NCBI GenBank assembly: GCA_022702705.1
Contig: JAKZJZ010000064.1
Location: 53,001-117,000 of the forward strand
Reading direction: 5' to 3'
Source of the DNA: Papilionanthe hookeriana x Papilionanthe teres
Taxonomy: Eukaryota; Streptophyta; Magnoliopsida; Asparagales; Orchidaceae
Length of the DNA stretch: 64,000 bases
A model generated the notes under the pieces. The model saw only the letters and a list, made by a program, of their open reading frames with translations. It did not search any database and was not told the origin of the DNA. Below are positions 48,681-60,732 of the stretch, piece by piece (position 1 is the first letter of the stretch; each line of letters begins with the position of its first letter). Position numbers and translations under genes: made by a program.

Positions 48681-51299
48681 TTTTTAATTTTAATTGAAAT
48701 TTCAAAAGAGTTTAATAATTTAATTAAGTCTTTTAATATTTTAAATTTGAGTTATCATTTTAATTAAGAGTTGAATGTTAATGATATAATTAGTTTAGGG
48801 ATTTTCTAAATTAAAGAATAAATCTCTTCCTAATAAATATCCCTTATTTTAATAATTCCAATTTTATTATTCTTCCAAATTTAATCTATTATTTAATTAA
48901 AGTTTAATCATTTTTTTTTTTAAAATTGTTTAATGAGTTTCTACCCTTTAATTATTTAAATTTCAATCATCCAAACCAGATTAAGATCAAATGTTTTACT
49001 TGTTGATTTCTTATTAAACCTAAAGTTTTAATTAAGGGTTGAAAGTTTAATTACCATTTTACCCTTTAAGCTTAATAATTTCATAACTCACTAAATTGAA
49101 CCCAAATGAACTTGAAATTTTTATGTGACTTCACTCATATGTCGATAAAGACATGAGAGGAGAAAATGTGATTTTTACGTATTTAATTTATTTATATAAT
49201 TATTTTTGGTGGAAAATAGAGATTTTCGAGGAAAATTTGATAACATGACCAAAGGAAAGTTTCTGTCCTTAAGAAAATTAGGGGACATTCCTAATGACCG
49301 AGAGAAGCACTTGGACCAATTTTGGTGATTTTTTTGAATTATATTATTTTTATTATAACTATTTTGAGTTTTGGAGTGTTAATTAATTTAAAAATAAAAT
49401 AAATGTTGAAAAGTGGATTTTATATTTTTCAAAAATCTCTCTGATATCAAGGAAACCAGAGAAACAAATTTTGCAATTTTCTGATTTTTCTATGATTTAT
49501 AATAATTATTTTAGTGAAAATGCTAGAAAATACATTTTTTTAATTTTAAAATTACCCTAGGGCTTTAAAATTCAATATCTCACTAAATAGACCTAGGAAA
49601 AATGTGGGATTTGCTCCTAAGTGATTAAAATTCAAAATGTGACATTTTGGTGAATTTTATTATTTTTGTGATTTTTATTATTTTTTTTATTTTTTAATTA
49701 TTAAAAGTATTAAAATATTATTAAAAATCAACTTTTTAGAAAATTGAAATTTTAATTTTCTTAGGTTCCCCTGATATCAGAGAGGCTCCAAAACCAATTT
49801 GGTGAATTTTTGAAAAGTATTTTAAAAGTTATGAATTTTTAAAGTTTAAAATGGCTAAGTGACTTAATCGACCCGATTAGTGGGGCTAACCGAGTCCAAT
49901 TGATCTCGAATTTTTATGGTGAATTCCTCCGATCCTAAAGGTCGAGTGGAGAATTGATTTCAAGTCAATTTGATACACAGTTAACTCTAATTAATTAGAG
50001 ACCTATTTTGGGTGTTTAAGTCGATTAGGGTTGTTTTGAATGAACTAAGCCAAAATCTATTTTTCTAGGGTTCTGCGAGTCATAAGGAACATCACCAAAT
50101 TTTCCTAGAATTTATTTCACAACATCTTATTCTTTGGAATTAAAATATTCAAAACAGCGACATGCATTTGAAAAATAAATAACTCTTCATAGAGATGGCC
50201 TCGACCTTGGAAAATTCGGGGAATGTTCCCAAGTTCGAGAGGCTTCAAAGCCACTATGGTCTCATGCCATGGTGAATTGTATACATGCATGGAGAATTAA
50301 ATGTATGCGAGAGAGTAAATAAATTATAAAAAATAAAATACTTGATGAAATTAAATGATTTCTTTTCCACATTATTCTCCTGCGATTCCTTGAAGCGAGA
50401 GGGTATTTTTATTTTATTTTTATGATTTTCCTACACGAGAGATATGAATTTTTGAAGTTTCGATATTTAATAAATACATTAAATACCACTATTTATCTAC
50501 TTATCCACGCGGCGCCGGCGAAACATCGGCGGCTCCGAAGGGGTACGTGTCGCGCTGTGATTGGGCGCCGCCATCCGAGTCGAGCGGCCGGGCCCGCGGT
50601 TCTCGCACCGTTTCACGGTCGACGCCATCCGAGTCGTTCGTCCGCGCGTGTATTGAATGGACGGCATCCGTTCATCGTCCCCGAGTGTTCTCACCGAGAG
50701 CCGTCCACACTAAATCCACTAAGATCTCACTCGATTCTCAGATGGATTTTTACGTTCTTATACTCTATGGATTCGTCTTGAAGAGACGAACGCATCTATA
50801 CGGTTAACATGCATTGAAACTAAGGCATTTGAAATAGAGAATCTTCGGAAGCTCGGGATGAAGAGTTAGCTCATACCTTGGCTCGGAGAAGTGTGGCTTC
50901 GATCCGAGAGTTGTTGCACCTTCGATTGGGTCTAGTGAGCTCCGGATGGAGTCTCACGGTGCAGTGAATTGTCCGGATATGATTTCGACCAAGCCCGATC
51001 ACAAAGCTTGGAGGCTTGGAGCAACTCAGGTGGTACTGGAGATGGGGCTTGTGCTGGTGAACACCTTCCCTTGGTCCGGTGAAGGTGTAGAGCCAATCAA
51101 TTTGGGGATTGGCTCAGCTGTGGAGAAGTGTCTGGTTTTGGGTGGAATTTCGACTACGGAATTGAGCTTTCGAGAGGAGAAATAGCGGGGGAATTCCATT
51201 GGGGATCAAGTGCTCTAAGGGTGGAGAAGGGTGCGGAACAATTTTGGCGAGTTTTGGCAAGGTTTGTGCTTAGCTCCCTTCATGGCCGAGAGGGGTGGA

Positions 51300-51310
51300 G
51301 TTTAAATAGA
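51300..51310 (-). promoter_or_regulatory. TATA box (CTATTTAAA) of the Tat element 2 LTR
   Basis: Minus-strand GCTCTATTTAAACTCC, matching the boxes at 1087 and 42238 in sequence and place. Confidence 0.65.
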
Positions 51311-53512
51311 GCATGGTGGGAGGCCTCTCGAGGGGAGTTAGGGCTTGGGATCGAGTCGCTTCTGGTGAGGAGAAGAACGGCCATGGTGACCACTAGGGAT
51401 GGGGCGGCTCGGCGAGTGAGAATTTCAATGTTAGCTCACATGCGAGCTCTCGGCCATGGTGTTTTCCGGCGGCTCGGTGGCCGGCCGGCCGAGGCATGGG
51501 TCACCCTCGAGGTCGGGTGGGTCGAGGCTGGAGGTTTGTGCAATCGATTGGCCATGGACATGTGTAAAGGCTTTGATCCAAAGTGGAATGGGGCATGGCT
51601 AGATTTGGACCTAAATGGGTCAACCCACCCATTTGGGCTAGGTGCACCACCTAAGGCCTGGTTTTGGCTGAGGGAAAAGTGATTTGGCTCGGCATAATCG
51701 GTAGGGTCGAAGTCACCATCCAAGCACGATTAGGCTTAAGCATGGTTTAGTGGAATCATGGAAGTGGTTAATCACCTTTAGGAATTAAGGAAAGAGCCTC
51801 CTCCTTTTGCCCAAAATGGCATGGTGACATGTAAAGAGGCTCTCATGGCTTGCATATGGCTTGTGCATGGCTCCATGACTCCATTTGGCTTGGGAAAAAG
51901 TTTGGTCAATTTCATAAAAAAGGATTTTAAGGATTTTGGATAATTTGGTGGAAATTTGGATGAAGCTTCATTTAGAAATATTTGATCATTGGTTTAGGAC
52001 TTAGGGATGATTTTAATTGAAAGTATGATGAGGGGAAATGTCATATGGGCTTTGGAAGAATTTTTGGGGCTTTGGATTTGGTGGAAGTGGGCTTTTAAAA
52101 TGGCTTAAGGAATGGGCCCTTAAGTTTAAAAATGAATTTATGGATGGGAATTTTGTAAAGAGGTTGGGCCAAATAATTGTTGGGTTTAGCTCATGGATGT
52201 GTCATGAGTGATTTGAAACAAATTGGGGGTGATTTGGATTTGAATTGGGTTGAATTTGGGTTAGGTTTGGGTTTAGGTCGAAAAAATGGGCCTTTTGACC
52301 TTGGATTGAGTTTGAGTGGGACTTGAGTTCAAATTTTGGGCAAATCATGTTAGGGTTTTGTTTGTGGGAATGTTAAGGAAGATTTAGAAAAGATTTGAGG
52401 TTAATTGGAGTTGAATTGGGTGAGTTTGGGTTAAGTTTGGGTCATGGGTCCAAATTGGGCTTTAAGGCCAAAAGTGAGATTGGATCCAAATGTCGATCAA
52501 ATTGGACTTGGATTTGGTCTAAATTGGTATTGGGAATGTTGAATTGAAGTTTAGAATTGAATTGGACCAAAATTGGGGTCAATTGGGTAGGTTTGGTTTG
52601 ACATTGGGTTCACTTAGGGTTAAAATGGGTCGATTTGGGGGTTTTGACAAAAGTAGGGTAAATTGACAAAATTGGCCCATGGTGTAGTTGGACAAAATGA
52701 AATTGGGAATATTTAGGATTTTCTGGAATTTTCTGAGAATTTTACGAATTTTTGGATTTTTAGGCCAAGAAGGGTATTTTGGGTATTTGGAGGGTATTGA
52801 GAGGTATTTTTGGAATTTTTGGTATTTTTGGGTATGGATGATCAATTTGAGTGATGTGGAGATGTTTGAGATTGATTTTGGAAAATTTTGGGTAATTTGG
52901 AAATTTTGCAAAAATTTGGAGTAATTTCAAGGGTTTTGGGTAGGTTTAGTAGGTGTAGGGTCTCGGGGGTCAAAAATTGAAAATTTGGTAAATTGGAGAT
53001 TGGGTGAATTTAGGTGGAAAGAAATCATTTTGGTTGAGCCATGAAACCATTTCAAGCCCATATGAGCCATGAAAGGACTCATTTGAGGCATTCATTATGT
53101 TGTTCCTAACCCTCTTAGCCGAGGGCTTAGGGGTTAAGGACCATCCATGTGAATCACCCACATGAGTCGGGGAGGTTAAGTTGGGTATGGGTGTGGTTTT
53201 AGGAAGTGTGTGGAAATGTAGTGTGTAAGTGTAATGTAAGTGAGCCCCTCATCGGACCGGACCGCCGGGCGGTCTACAGGCGAAAGAGTCCTATAGGAAC
53301 TCATCCTTTAAACTTCCACATTTGATTTCAACCCTACAGGTGATTAGGGGTCTATAGTCGAATTTGTGGAGTTTGCGGGGAGTTTAGAAGTGGTTTGAAT
53401 TTCTAAAAGGCGGGTCCCGATTCTAGTCCTCTAAGATAGTCGAAGGAAAAGCTGAGGCTAGATCTAAGCACTAAAAAGAAGAAGGAAGACCTCATCGAAA
53501 ATGAGGTCAACA

Positions 53513-53535
53513 AATGGACCCCCGATAGGTGTGGT
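53513..53535 (-). promoter_or_regulatory. Polypurine tract of Tat element 2
   Basis: The minus strand reads 'cctatcgggggtccatt' immediately before the LTR start TGTTGACC. The G-run is the likely second-strand primer. Confidence 0.65.
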
Positions 53536-53877
53536 GAGCGACGGAGCACACCGCGCGTATTGGTGTTGGCCGAAGCGATCAACAAAACCAACACGGATGT
53601 CAGTGACGAACTTAGGACGAAGTAGAAGAGTTCTGCTGGGGAGTGTCAAGTATATCTGCGGAACCGGAGATTCTTGAACTCTCGGCTGAGGGAAAGGAAA
53701 AGGCGGTGAATCCGAAATCACATGATGCGGGGAATTCCGATTTAGATTTTATTTTGTTTCAATTTATGTTTTGATGTGTGAGTTTAAATTTTAGTTTGGG
53801 GTTTCAATTTAGATTGAAGTTTGTCGAAATTTATTTGAAGGGATTTGATTTGAAATGAAAATTGGGATTTTGAGGTT
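53536..53877 (-). other. 3' untranslated region of Tat element 2, shared with element 1
   Basis: The part to about 53720 aligns with 34590-34780 of Tat element 1. The rest is AT-rich. No coding content. Confidence 0.5.
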
Positions 53878-55250
53878 TTAGATGTAACATCTCCAACCTC
53901 GAAAGAAAATTGAATTGATTAGATTGAATCGTTGCAATGAGAAGATATCTCGGAGTAATGCGGTGTTGGATGTAAAATCCTTAACCTCGAGAGTTTGATT
54001 TTGATGTATTTCATCGCAATAGGGAAAGAATCCTAAAGCAATGCGAGTCTCGGATGTAAAATCCTTGACCAAAAGTTTGAATTTTGATGTACTTCAGTGC
54101 GATAGGAAAAGAATCCTAAAGCGAGTGCGGTCTTGGATGTAAAATCCTCGACCCAAAAGTGTTTGAATTTGATGTACTTCGGTCTGATATGAAAAGAATC
54201 CTAAAGCAGTGCGGTCTTGGATGTAAAATCCTCGACCCAAAAGAGTTTGATTTGATGTACTTCGGTGCTGATAGGAAAAGAATCCTAAAGCAGTGCAGTC
54301 TTGGATGTAAAATCCTCGACCCAAAAGGTTTGATTTGATGTATTTCAGTGCCGTAGGAAAGAATCCTAAAGCAGTGCAGTCTTGGATATAAAATCCTCGA
54401 CCCAAAAGGTTGAATTTGATGTATTTCAGTGCGATAGGAAAGAATCCTAAAGCGGTGCGATCTTGGATATAAAATCCTCGACCCAAAAGTTTGAATTTGA
54501 TGTACTTCGGTGCTGATAGGAAAAGAATCCTAAAGCGGTGCGGTCTTGGATGTAAAATCCTCGACCCAAAAGTTTGAATTTGATGTATTTCGGTGCGATA
54601 GGAAAAAATCCTAAAGCGGTGCGGTCTTGGATGTAAAATCCTCGACCCAAAAGTTTGAATTTGATGTACTTCGGTGCGATAGGAAAAGAATCCTAAAGCG
54701 GTGCGGTCTTGGATGTAAAATCCTCGACCCAAAATGTTTGAATTTGATGTACTTCGGTGCGATAGGAAAAGAATCCTAAAGCGGTGCGGTCTTGGATGTA
54801 AAATCCTCGACCCAAAAGTTTGAATTTGATGTATTTCGGTGCGATAGGGAAGAATCCTAAAGCGAGTGCGATCTTGGATGTAAAATCCTCGACCCAAAAG
54901 TTTGATTTGATGTATTTCGGTGCGATAGGAAAAGAATCCTAAAGCGGTGCGGTCTTGGATGTAAAATCCTCGACCCAAAAGTGTTTGATTTGATGTACTT
55001 CGGTGCGATAGGAAAAGAATCCTAAAGCGATGCGATCTCGGATGTAAAATCCTCGACCCAAAAGGTTTGAATTTGATGTATTTCGGTCGCGATAGGAAAA
55101 GAATCCTAAAGCGGTGCAGTCTTGGATGTAAAATCCTCGACCCAAAAGTTTGAATTTGATGTACTTCGAGTGCAGATAGGAAAAGAATCCTAAAGCGGTG
55201 CGGTCTTGGATGTAAAATCCTCGACCCAAAAGTTTGAATTTGATGTGATT
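53878..55250 (-). repeat. 81-83-bp minisatellite, partly open on the minus strand
   Basis: About 17 units with 'gaatcctaaagcggtgcggt', 'cttggatgtaaaatcctcga', 'cccaaaagtttgaatttgat' and 'gtacttcggtgcgatagg'. Because many units are 81 bp, the minus strand stays open for 294 codons (54978-54094) with a repeat of the type 'LGRGFYIQDRTALGFFS'. Units of 82-83 bp shift the frame elsewhere, so a coding role is doubtful. Leftmost units (to about 54060) are the most diverged. It sits between integrase and polypurine tract, where tandem repeats are known to arise in Ogre/Tat elements. Confidence 0.85.
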
Positions 55251-55738
55251 GATATTTGATTCGAGATCCGGAAGAAATTGAATTTGAATTTGATTGAGAC
55301 TTGAAATGCTGGAAAGATTGAATTTGAGATTTGGAAGGATGAGTTTGAACTCGATTGAAATTTGATTTAAGATTTGATTTGAAATTTGGAAGATCAAATT
55401 TGAAACTTGATCGGGAGTGGATTTAGATTTTGATTGAGAATTTGATTTGTGATTTGAAAAGATTGAAATTTGATTTGGAATTTGGAAAGATTGAATTTGA
55501 GATTTGTGTTGAGAGTGGATTTGAAATTTGATTGAGGATTTGATTTGGAATTTGTAAAGATGAAATTTGAAATTTGATCGAGATTTAGAATCTGGAAAGA
55601 TTGAATTTGAGATTTGTGTTGATTTCGTTTATCTTTTAATGATTTATTTTATTTTATCGTTTATTTAACGTTCATGTGAATTTGGTATTTGTCATTTTTC
55701 AGATTTTTTTTTTTTTTTTTTTTTGGGTTCGGACCCAA
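55251..55738 (-). repeat. Degenerate 'gaatttgagatttgg' simple-sequence tract
   Basis: Irregular repeats of 'gaatttgagatttggaaa' with poly-T at 55704-55724 (poly-A on the element's strand) just after the integrase stop region. No AlkB-like reading is found in this interval. Confidence 0.6.
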
Positions 55739-56990
55739 TCATAAGTAATTACTCCGCCCGTGTTTCTTAGGGATGAAGAATTCATTCCTTCGAAACATCG
55801 GGTAGCGTAATACTTTTTCAAGTATCGTCAGTTGATCGGAAGCATATGTCGTTCTCCCTGGCAATTCACTAAGTCGGTAGGAACCTCCCGAGTATCTTGT
55901 TTCGACCACGAAATGGTCCTTCCCGAGTGGGTTCAAATTTTCCTCCTATCTTGCGGTGTGCAGAATAGGTCTCTTGAGAACGAGAACTAAGTCACCAACT
56001 TTGAAGGTTCTCGGGCGGACCGGTTTGTCATGGGCTTGAACCATCTTAGCTTGGTATAGTTCTAAATTCGTTGCTTGTCGCAAGTCTTTTCCCTTCCGAG
56101 CTTTCTAATTCTTCGAGTCGTAATACGGCGTTTTCTTCGTCGTGATCTTGTTTGCAGCTGCGATTACGAGTGAAGGAAGTTGAACCTCTAAAGGTAACAA
56201 CTTGCCTCGGACCCATACACCGGAGCGTAAGGTGTAGCTTGAGTAGGAGTTACGAAGGTTGTCCGGTAGGCCCATAAGGCTTCTAACAATTTCTCGTGCC
56301 AATTTCTCTTATTATCGTCCGGGGTTTTCTTTAAGATTTGAACGAGAGTTTTATTAAAAGCCTCGGCGAGACCGTTTGCTCTTGGGTAGTAAATTGTCGA
56401 GTATCGCCGATCGATTCCGTGTCTCACGACAAAATTGTTGATTTGTGTGCTTCGAATGTCGACCCATTATACGAGATGATCTGCGCGGCACTCCGAAACG
56501 GTAGACAACTTGGTTCTTGAAAAGCTGTAGCACGTGGTGTGCTTTCACTTCTCTAAGTGGAGCCTACGCCCACTTGGAAAAGTAATCCGTAGCCGCAAGA
56601 ATGAAACGATGTCCTTTCGAAGATGGTGGTTCTATTGGACCCACTATATACGTACTCCGACATTCGAACGGCCACGACGCAATTGTCGGGTGTAGCACAT
56701 TTGGAGGTTGGTGTAGAACCACTCCGTGCACTTGACATTGATGACCGGCTCTTGGCGATTTTCATGCGATCGGTCATCATCGAGGGCCGGTAGTACCCTA
56801 GTCTTTTAATTTTCATTTTCATCTTTGGACCCGGCTGGTGAGCGCCACGGAGTCCTAAATGCACCTCCTTAACAATTTCACGGGCCTCGGACCCGCTTAG
56901 GCACCTTAGCCACATTTGATCAAAAGACCTTCTGTACAATGTGTTGTTTATTAATGCGTAGGATAGAGTTCTTTTATTGATCTGATGGGC
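55739..56990 (-). pseudogene. Tat element 2 integrase (broken)
   Basis: The zinc-binding domain region (56939-56700) reads 'EVHLGLRGAHQPGPKMKMKI' and then, one frame over, 'CHQCQVHGVVLHQPP'. In the catalytic core, 'WPFECRSTYIVGPI' shows that the first catalytic Asp has been replaced, unlike element 1. The acidic residue near 'RANGLAEAFNKTLVQIL' (about 56370) is kept. The C-terminal domain has 'RPRTFKVGDLVLVLKRP' (about 56000) and ends near 55739. At least four frame changes or stops separate these parts. The order protease, RT, RNase H, integrase is that of Ty3/gypsy. Confidence 0.85.
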
Positions 56991-57129
56991 CAGCGACCTA
57001 TCGTCTAGTAGCTTTCCTGTTTGCAGGTAGTCTATTAATGGCTGTCGCTCGATCTTCGTGTTTTACATCCTTCTGCTGTGATTCTTTTTCTTTCTTCGAT
57101 TTGTGTATCATGTCATGTCAAGTGTTGTG

Positions 57130-57650
57130 ATAGGACTCGACGTCCGTGAGCGACACTTCCATTGATTCATCTTGCAAACAGGCAAATTCTTTTGCGAGAC
57201 GGGCTAAAGCATCTGCTAAAGCATTCTCTTTTCTAGGAATTTTGTAGATTGTCACATTCGGAATCTGTTCCAACAATTCGTATGACATCTTGGAAGTATT
57301 GTTCGAGTCTTGGCTTTAAAATTCTGTATTGTCCGGCGATACGTTGAATGATTAACTGTGAATCCCGTAGATGTTGATGTCCATTATCCCCATTTGAATG
57401 GTTAATTCCAATCCCGTTATGAGGGCTTCATATACCGCTCGTTGTTTGTACATGGTTACGTCGAGTGGTAGGAGTATCTTAACATCCCCGCTCCGGTGTT
57501 ATAAAGATTAGCCCGATTCTCGCCTTCACGGGCACTATCACTTGCGATTCTTCGTCTTTGTGTCTTGAAGATGCTCCGTCGAAATATAATTCCCAACGTC
57601 GATCGTCGAGGTCTTCTAGGCTCATTATTTGTTCGTCCGGCAAGTCATCA
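57130..57650 (-). pseudogene. Tat element 2 second (archaeal-type) RNase H
   Basis: Begins with 'RRWELYFDGASS' (about 57600), the hallmark start with the first catalytic Asp of the additional RNase H in Tat-lineage elements. It is followed by 'GLIFITPE', then 'AVYEALITGLELTIQMGI' (about 57440-57390) and 'GQYRILKPRLEQY' (about 57330). Stops and frame changes occur from 57480 on. The presence of two RNase H domains places the family in the Tat/Ogre group. Confidence 0.8.
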
Positions 57651-58150
57651 TTGAGAGGAGATTCGGCAGCAAAGGATGTCTTGCGAGGAAGTCTGCTAAG
57701 ACTTGTCCCTTTACGGCACGCGAGAGGCACGAAAGTTATATCGAATTGCGATAATATCATTGACCATCGGCAAGTCTGCCGGAAAGTGTTGGACGAGTCA
57801 TCGAGTATTGCAATGGATTAAACTTCGAGATCAAGTTGACCTTATGAGAAAGCATGTAGTGCTCGAGCTTTTGAGCGGCGAAGATCGGGGCCAAACAATG
57901 CTTTTCGATTGCGGGATACCTTACTTCCGTCGGAAGTAAACGACGACTTAAGTAGTAAAGAGCATTTTCTTTACCCTCATCATTGACACAGGCTAACGGG
58001 GCTCAGAGGAGTCGTCTAGAGCCGCGGTGTAAAGTATCGGCGTCTACACGAGGCGAGGGCTGCTAAGACGGGAGGTGTCATTAAATATTGTTTAATGTCT
58101 TCGAAGGCCTTCGGCATTTCTCTTCCCAAATAAATTTGGCGTCCTTTTTA
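57651..58150 (-). pseudogene. Tat element 2 first RNase H (RT-linked)
   Basis: Minus-strand peptide pieces include 'ENALYYLSRRLLPTEVRYP', 'EKHCLAPIFAAQKLEHYML' and 'LSQFDITFVPLACRKGTSL'. These match the RNase H domain that follows reverse transcriptase in Ty3/gypsy pol, which degrades the RNA template. Frames change around 57950 and 57780. Confidence 0.8.
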
Positions 58151-59000
58151 ACTAGTGCCGAGAAAGCTGACACCTACGACGAGGTTTGAGATAAAGCGTC
58201 GAAGATATGCCGGCTTCCCTTGAAAAGATCGTAGTTGTTTTAAGGTTTTGGGAGGCGGCATTTCTAAGATGGCTTTAATCTTCTCCGGGTCGATTTCAAT
58301 TCCACGATGTCGGACAACGAATCCTAAGAATTTCCGGAGGTGACGCCGAAGGCGCATTTTAAGGGATTCATCTTAAGGTTAAATTGTCTTAATCGTTCGA
58401 AAACAATTCTCGAATCATACGAGTGGTTTTCCTTTACTTTGCTTTTGATGACGACATCGTCCACGTAGCACTCGACTTGATTGTGGATGAGATCATCAAA
58501 AATTCTTGTCATTGCTCTTTGGTAAGTTGCTCCTGCGTTCTTCGGTCCGAATGGCATCACCGTGTAGCAAAATACTCCGATCGGCGTTACGAATGCTGTA
58601 AGCTTTTCATCTTCTGGAGCCATTTTTATCCGGTTGTATCACGAAGATCCATCCATGAATGAGAATATTTCATGTGTCGAAGCGATATCGATCATCGGTT
58701 CGGGATCGGTAGAGGGAATTCATCTTTTGGACATGCCTTGTTTAAATCTCTAAAGTCCACACAAATTCCGATCGACCATTCTTCTTTACGGCTGGCACCA
58801 CATTGGCTAACCAGGTCGGGTATTGTTCTTCACGGACAAATTTAGCGTCTATTAGCTTTTTAACTTCGGCTATGACTTGTTGTTCGATTTCCGGACGCAT
58901 TCTTACGGGACCTTGTCGGCGGAACGGAAGTAGGATCCACTCCTAACTTATGGATACAACCTCGGAGGCTAATCACGGCATTTCATCGTAGCTCCAAGCA
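58151..59000 (-). pseudogene. Tat element 2 reverse transcriptase (broken)
   Basis: Reads 'REEQYPTWLANVVPAVKKNG' near 58830-58770, 'ACPKDEFPLPIP' near 58730, and then a long open piece at 58623-58324. That piece holds 'FCYTVMPFGPKNAGATYQRA', the catalytic 'CYVDDVVIKSK' (YVDD box) and 'LRQFNLKMNPLKCAFGV'. The connection region follows at 58357-58148 ('LGFVVRHRGIEIDPEKIKAI'). A frame change near 58625 and stops in the thumb/connection part inactivate it. Confidence 0.88.
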
Positions 59001-59965
59001 AAACGGTCTTTAAATTCCATTAACAACTTGATTATTTCTTCGGAGTCTTCTTTATTGAGTAAGGAGCTAACAAAGGTAGGTCCAGGCTCTTTCGTTAGTA
59101 CCTAAGTTAACTTCCGTTAACTCATCTATTATGGATTTAATTTCTTCTTCGAATTACGGTGGAGTGTCTCCGATTTGTAAATCTTCGAGTTCGTCTGTAG
59201 TTTCCATGCGGTTTTCATTGGACTTGCGAGTGACAACCAAGCAAAATTCAGTATCGTCAGTCGACCCTCTCGTGCCGAATCCGAGTCCATACTTTGAATT
59301 GGGAGGACGGCCGGAGTTATTCCATAACTTTTCAAAATGTTGTGATTGGCCTTTTGTCGATTGTCGAGGTAAGAAACCACGTTGAATTAAATTTTGAACA
59401 CGGGGAGAGTACCACTCAAAGGTAATTCCATTAATTCGATGAAGTGACATCTTCGAATTGTACATTATTTTCGGTTTTGGAGGAAGAAGCACCACGGTAG
59501 AATTTGATCGGCTTTGCACCGTCACTACGTACCTCTTTGACCTCCATACCCTCGATCTTATTAGAATGGATCGGAGTTAGGGTCATAGTATGTACGTAGT
59601 GGTTAATCTTCTCGTACATTGATTTGTATTCTTCGTTCTTTTCATCTTCGAGGGAGATCTTGTATTGCGGCTTCTTTCGACTTATTGTTGCTTGCTTCTT
59701 GCTTGATTTCTTTTTCTTCTTCGAACTATCATCCCGATCAACATTGATGGTGGTTTCTTCGTCCAGTTGTCCTAATGTCTCTACCACGGCCTCGTCCCGG
59801 CCTCGACCTCGGATGCGAGTTGTGGAGAAACCTTCACCATCTCGTCGGAAGGGAGTGGTGAGTGATCGTTGGACTAGAACTTCGGGTTCTTCGTTGTCTC
59901 GAACTTTCTTTGCTTCATTTGTTATGGTATCTCTGGAGAAGATTGTTTTCTTTGGCGGTGCATAA
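59001..59965 (-). pseudogene. Linker between protease and reverse transcriptase, Tat element 2
   Basis: Lysine- and serine-rich open pieces (59787-59431; 'SSKKKKKSSKKQATISRKK') and the 59380-59129 piece correspond to the long, poorly conserved linker upstream of RT in Tat polyproteins. No catalytic motifs. Colinear with, and part of, the same pol frame. Confidence 0.6.
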
Positions 59966-60732
59966 TAAGTTGCATCTTCATGGACTCCGATCTCATGTAC
60001 GGAGAATGGTTGTAAGTCACCTTTGATGCCTTGTTCCCCTCCATCGTAGTACTTGATGCTGCTTGGTGTAGAGATGATGGTACCATCCTGTTTTCATGTA
60101 TCCATGGTCGGCCCGAGTAGAGCGTTGAACGACGTTTCGAATCGATTATATGAAATTTTGCGGTTGTCTTTGCTAAATCACCGGTCTTCATCGGTAGCGT
60201 TATTGACCCGAGGGCTCTTTCTCCTTTACGGTTGAATCCTCTTAATAACATTTTGTCGGCCTCGAGCTCGCGAGCATCGATTTCCAAGTATGCTTAGTGT
60301 TCGAAGACTCATTATATTGATTGATGCTCCTGGATCCACCAAAACTGCGGAGAGCGTAAACTTCCCGATTAGTAAGCTGAAATGTACAACGGTCGGTTGT
60401 GATCTGTCATGTCCCAGTAGTAGGTCATTGTACGTGAAGGTAACACCTCGTTGTTCCTTTAACGAGCAAACCTCATCTAAGGAATCTCCGGCCATTTGAA
60501 GCTAAGCAAATTTTCGGATCAAGTAAGGCCTTGATCGAGCTTCTCTCATCTCCTTTGATAAGATGAGAGCATCGTAAATGCTCAGTTTGGCCGGTAGTTT
60601 CCTAAGATGGGCTAGCACGTTGTAGTCCACTTTGTTCTCCTGCGTCTCGGCTTCTTCTCGAATGGGTATTTCTTCTGTTGGGGTTGGTTCTTCTTGAACA
60701 ACCACACGCTTTCCTTTGTCTTTTGGACCCAT
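59922..60732 (-). pseudogene. Tat element 2 protease (broken)
   Basis: Upstream, 'YNVLAHLRKLPAKLSIYDAL' (60732-60502 piece) is a typical pre-protease segment of Tat elements. The retropepsin core follows: 'SAVLVDPGASINIMSLRTL' (about 60390-60340), where Asp-x-Gly-Ala is the active-site motif. Then come 'GFNRKGERALGSITLPMKTG' and 'STLYSGRPWIHENRMVPSSL' (60287-59922). Stops at 60502 and a frame change at about 60290 split the domain. Confidence 0.82.

Larger units (their letters stand above)
46254..53512 (-). mobile_element. Tat element 2, 3' LTR (7.26 kb)
   Basis: On the minus strand it starts at 53512 with TGTTGACCTCA, right after a polypurine tract, and ends at 46254 with TTCGCCGACA, the same end as the solo LTR at 8275. 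In between are the hairpin tip (53488-53508), the C/A-rich tract (51700-52950), a TATA box (51300-51310), GC-rich leader with splice-donor-like site, AT-rich part, TTTAA microsatellite (48320-48680), and the terminal 1.3 kb that aligns with 7040-8275. It is the best defined LTR of the family because both ends are supported. No coding region is recognised within it. Confidence 0.8.

Noticed and set aside
39892..53512. A single foldback or palindromic DNA transposon spanning both arms
   Set aside because: Each arm has the ends, TATA box and layout of an LTR, and the right arm joins a polypurine tract and pol, so two LTR insertions explain it better.
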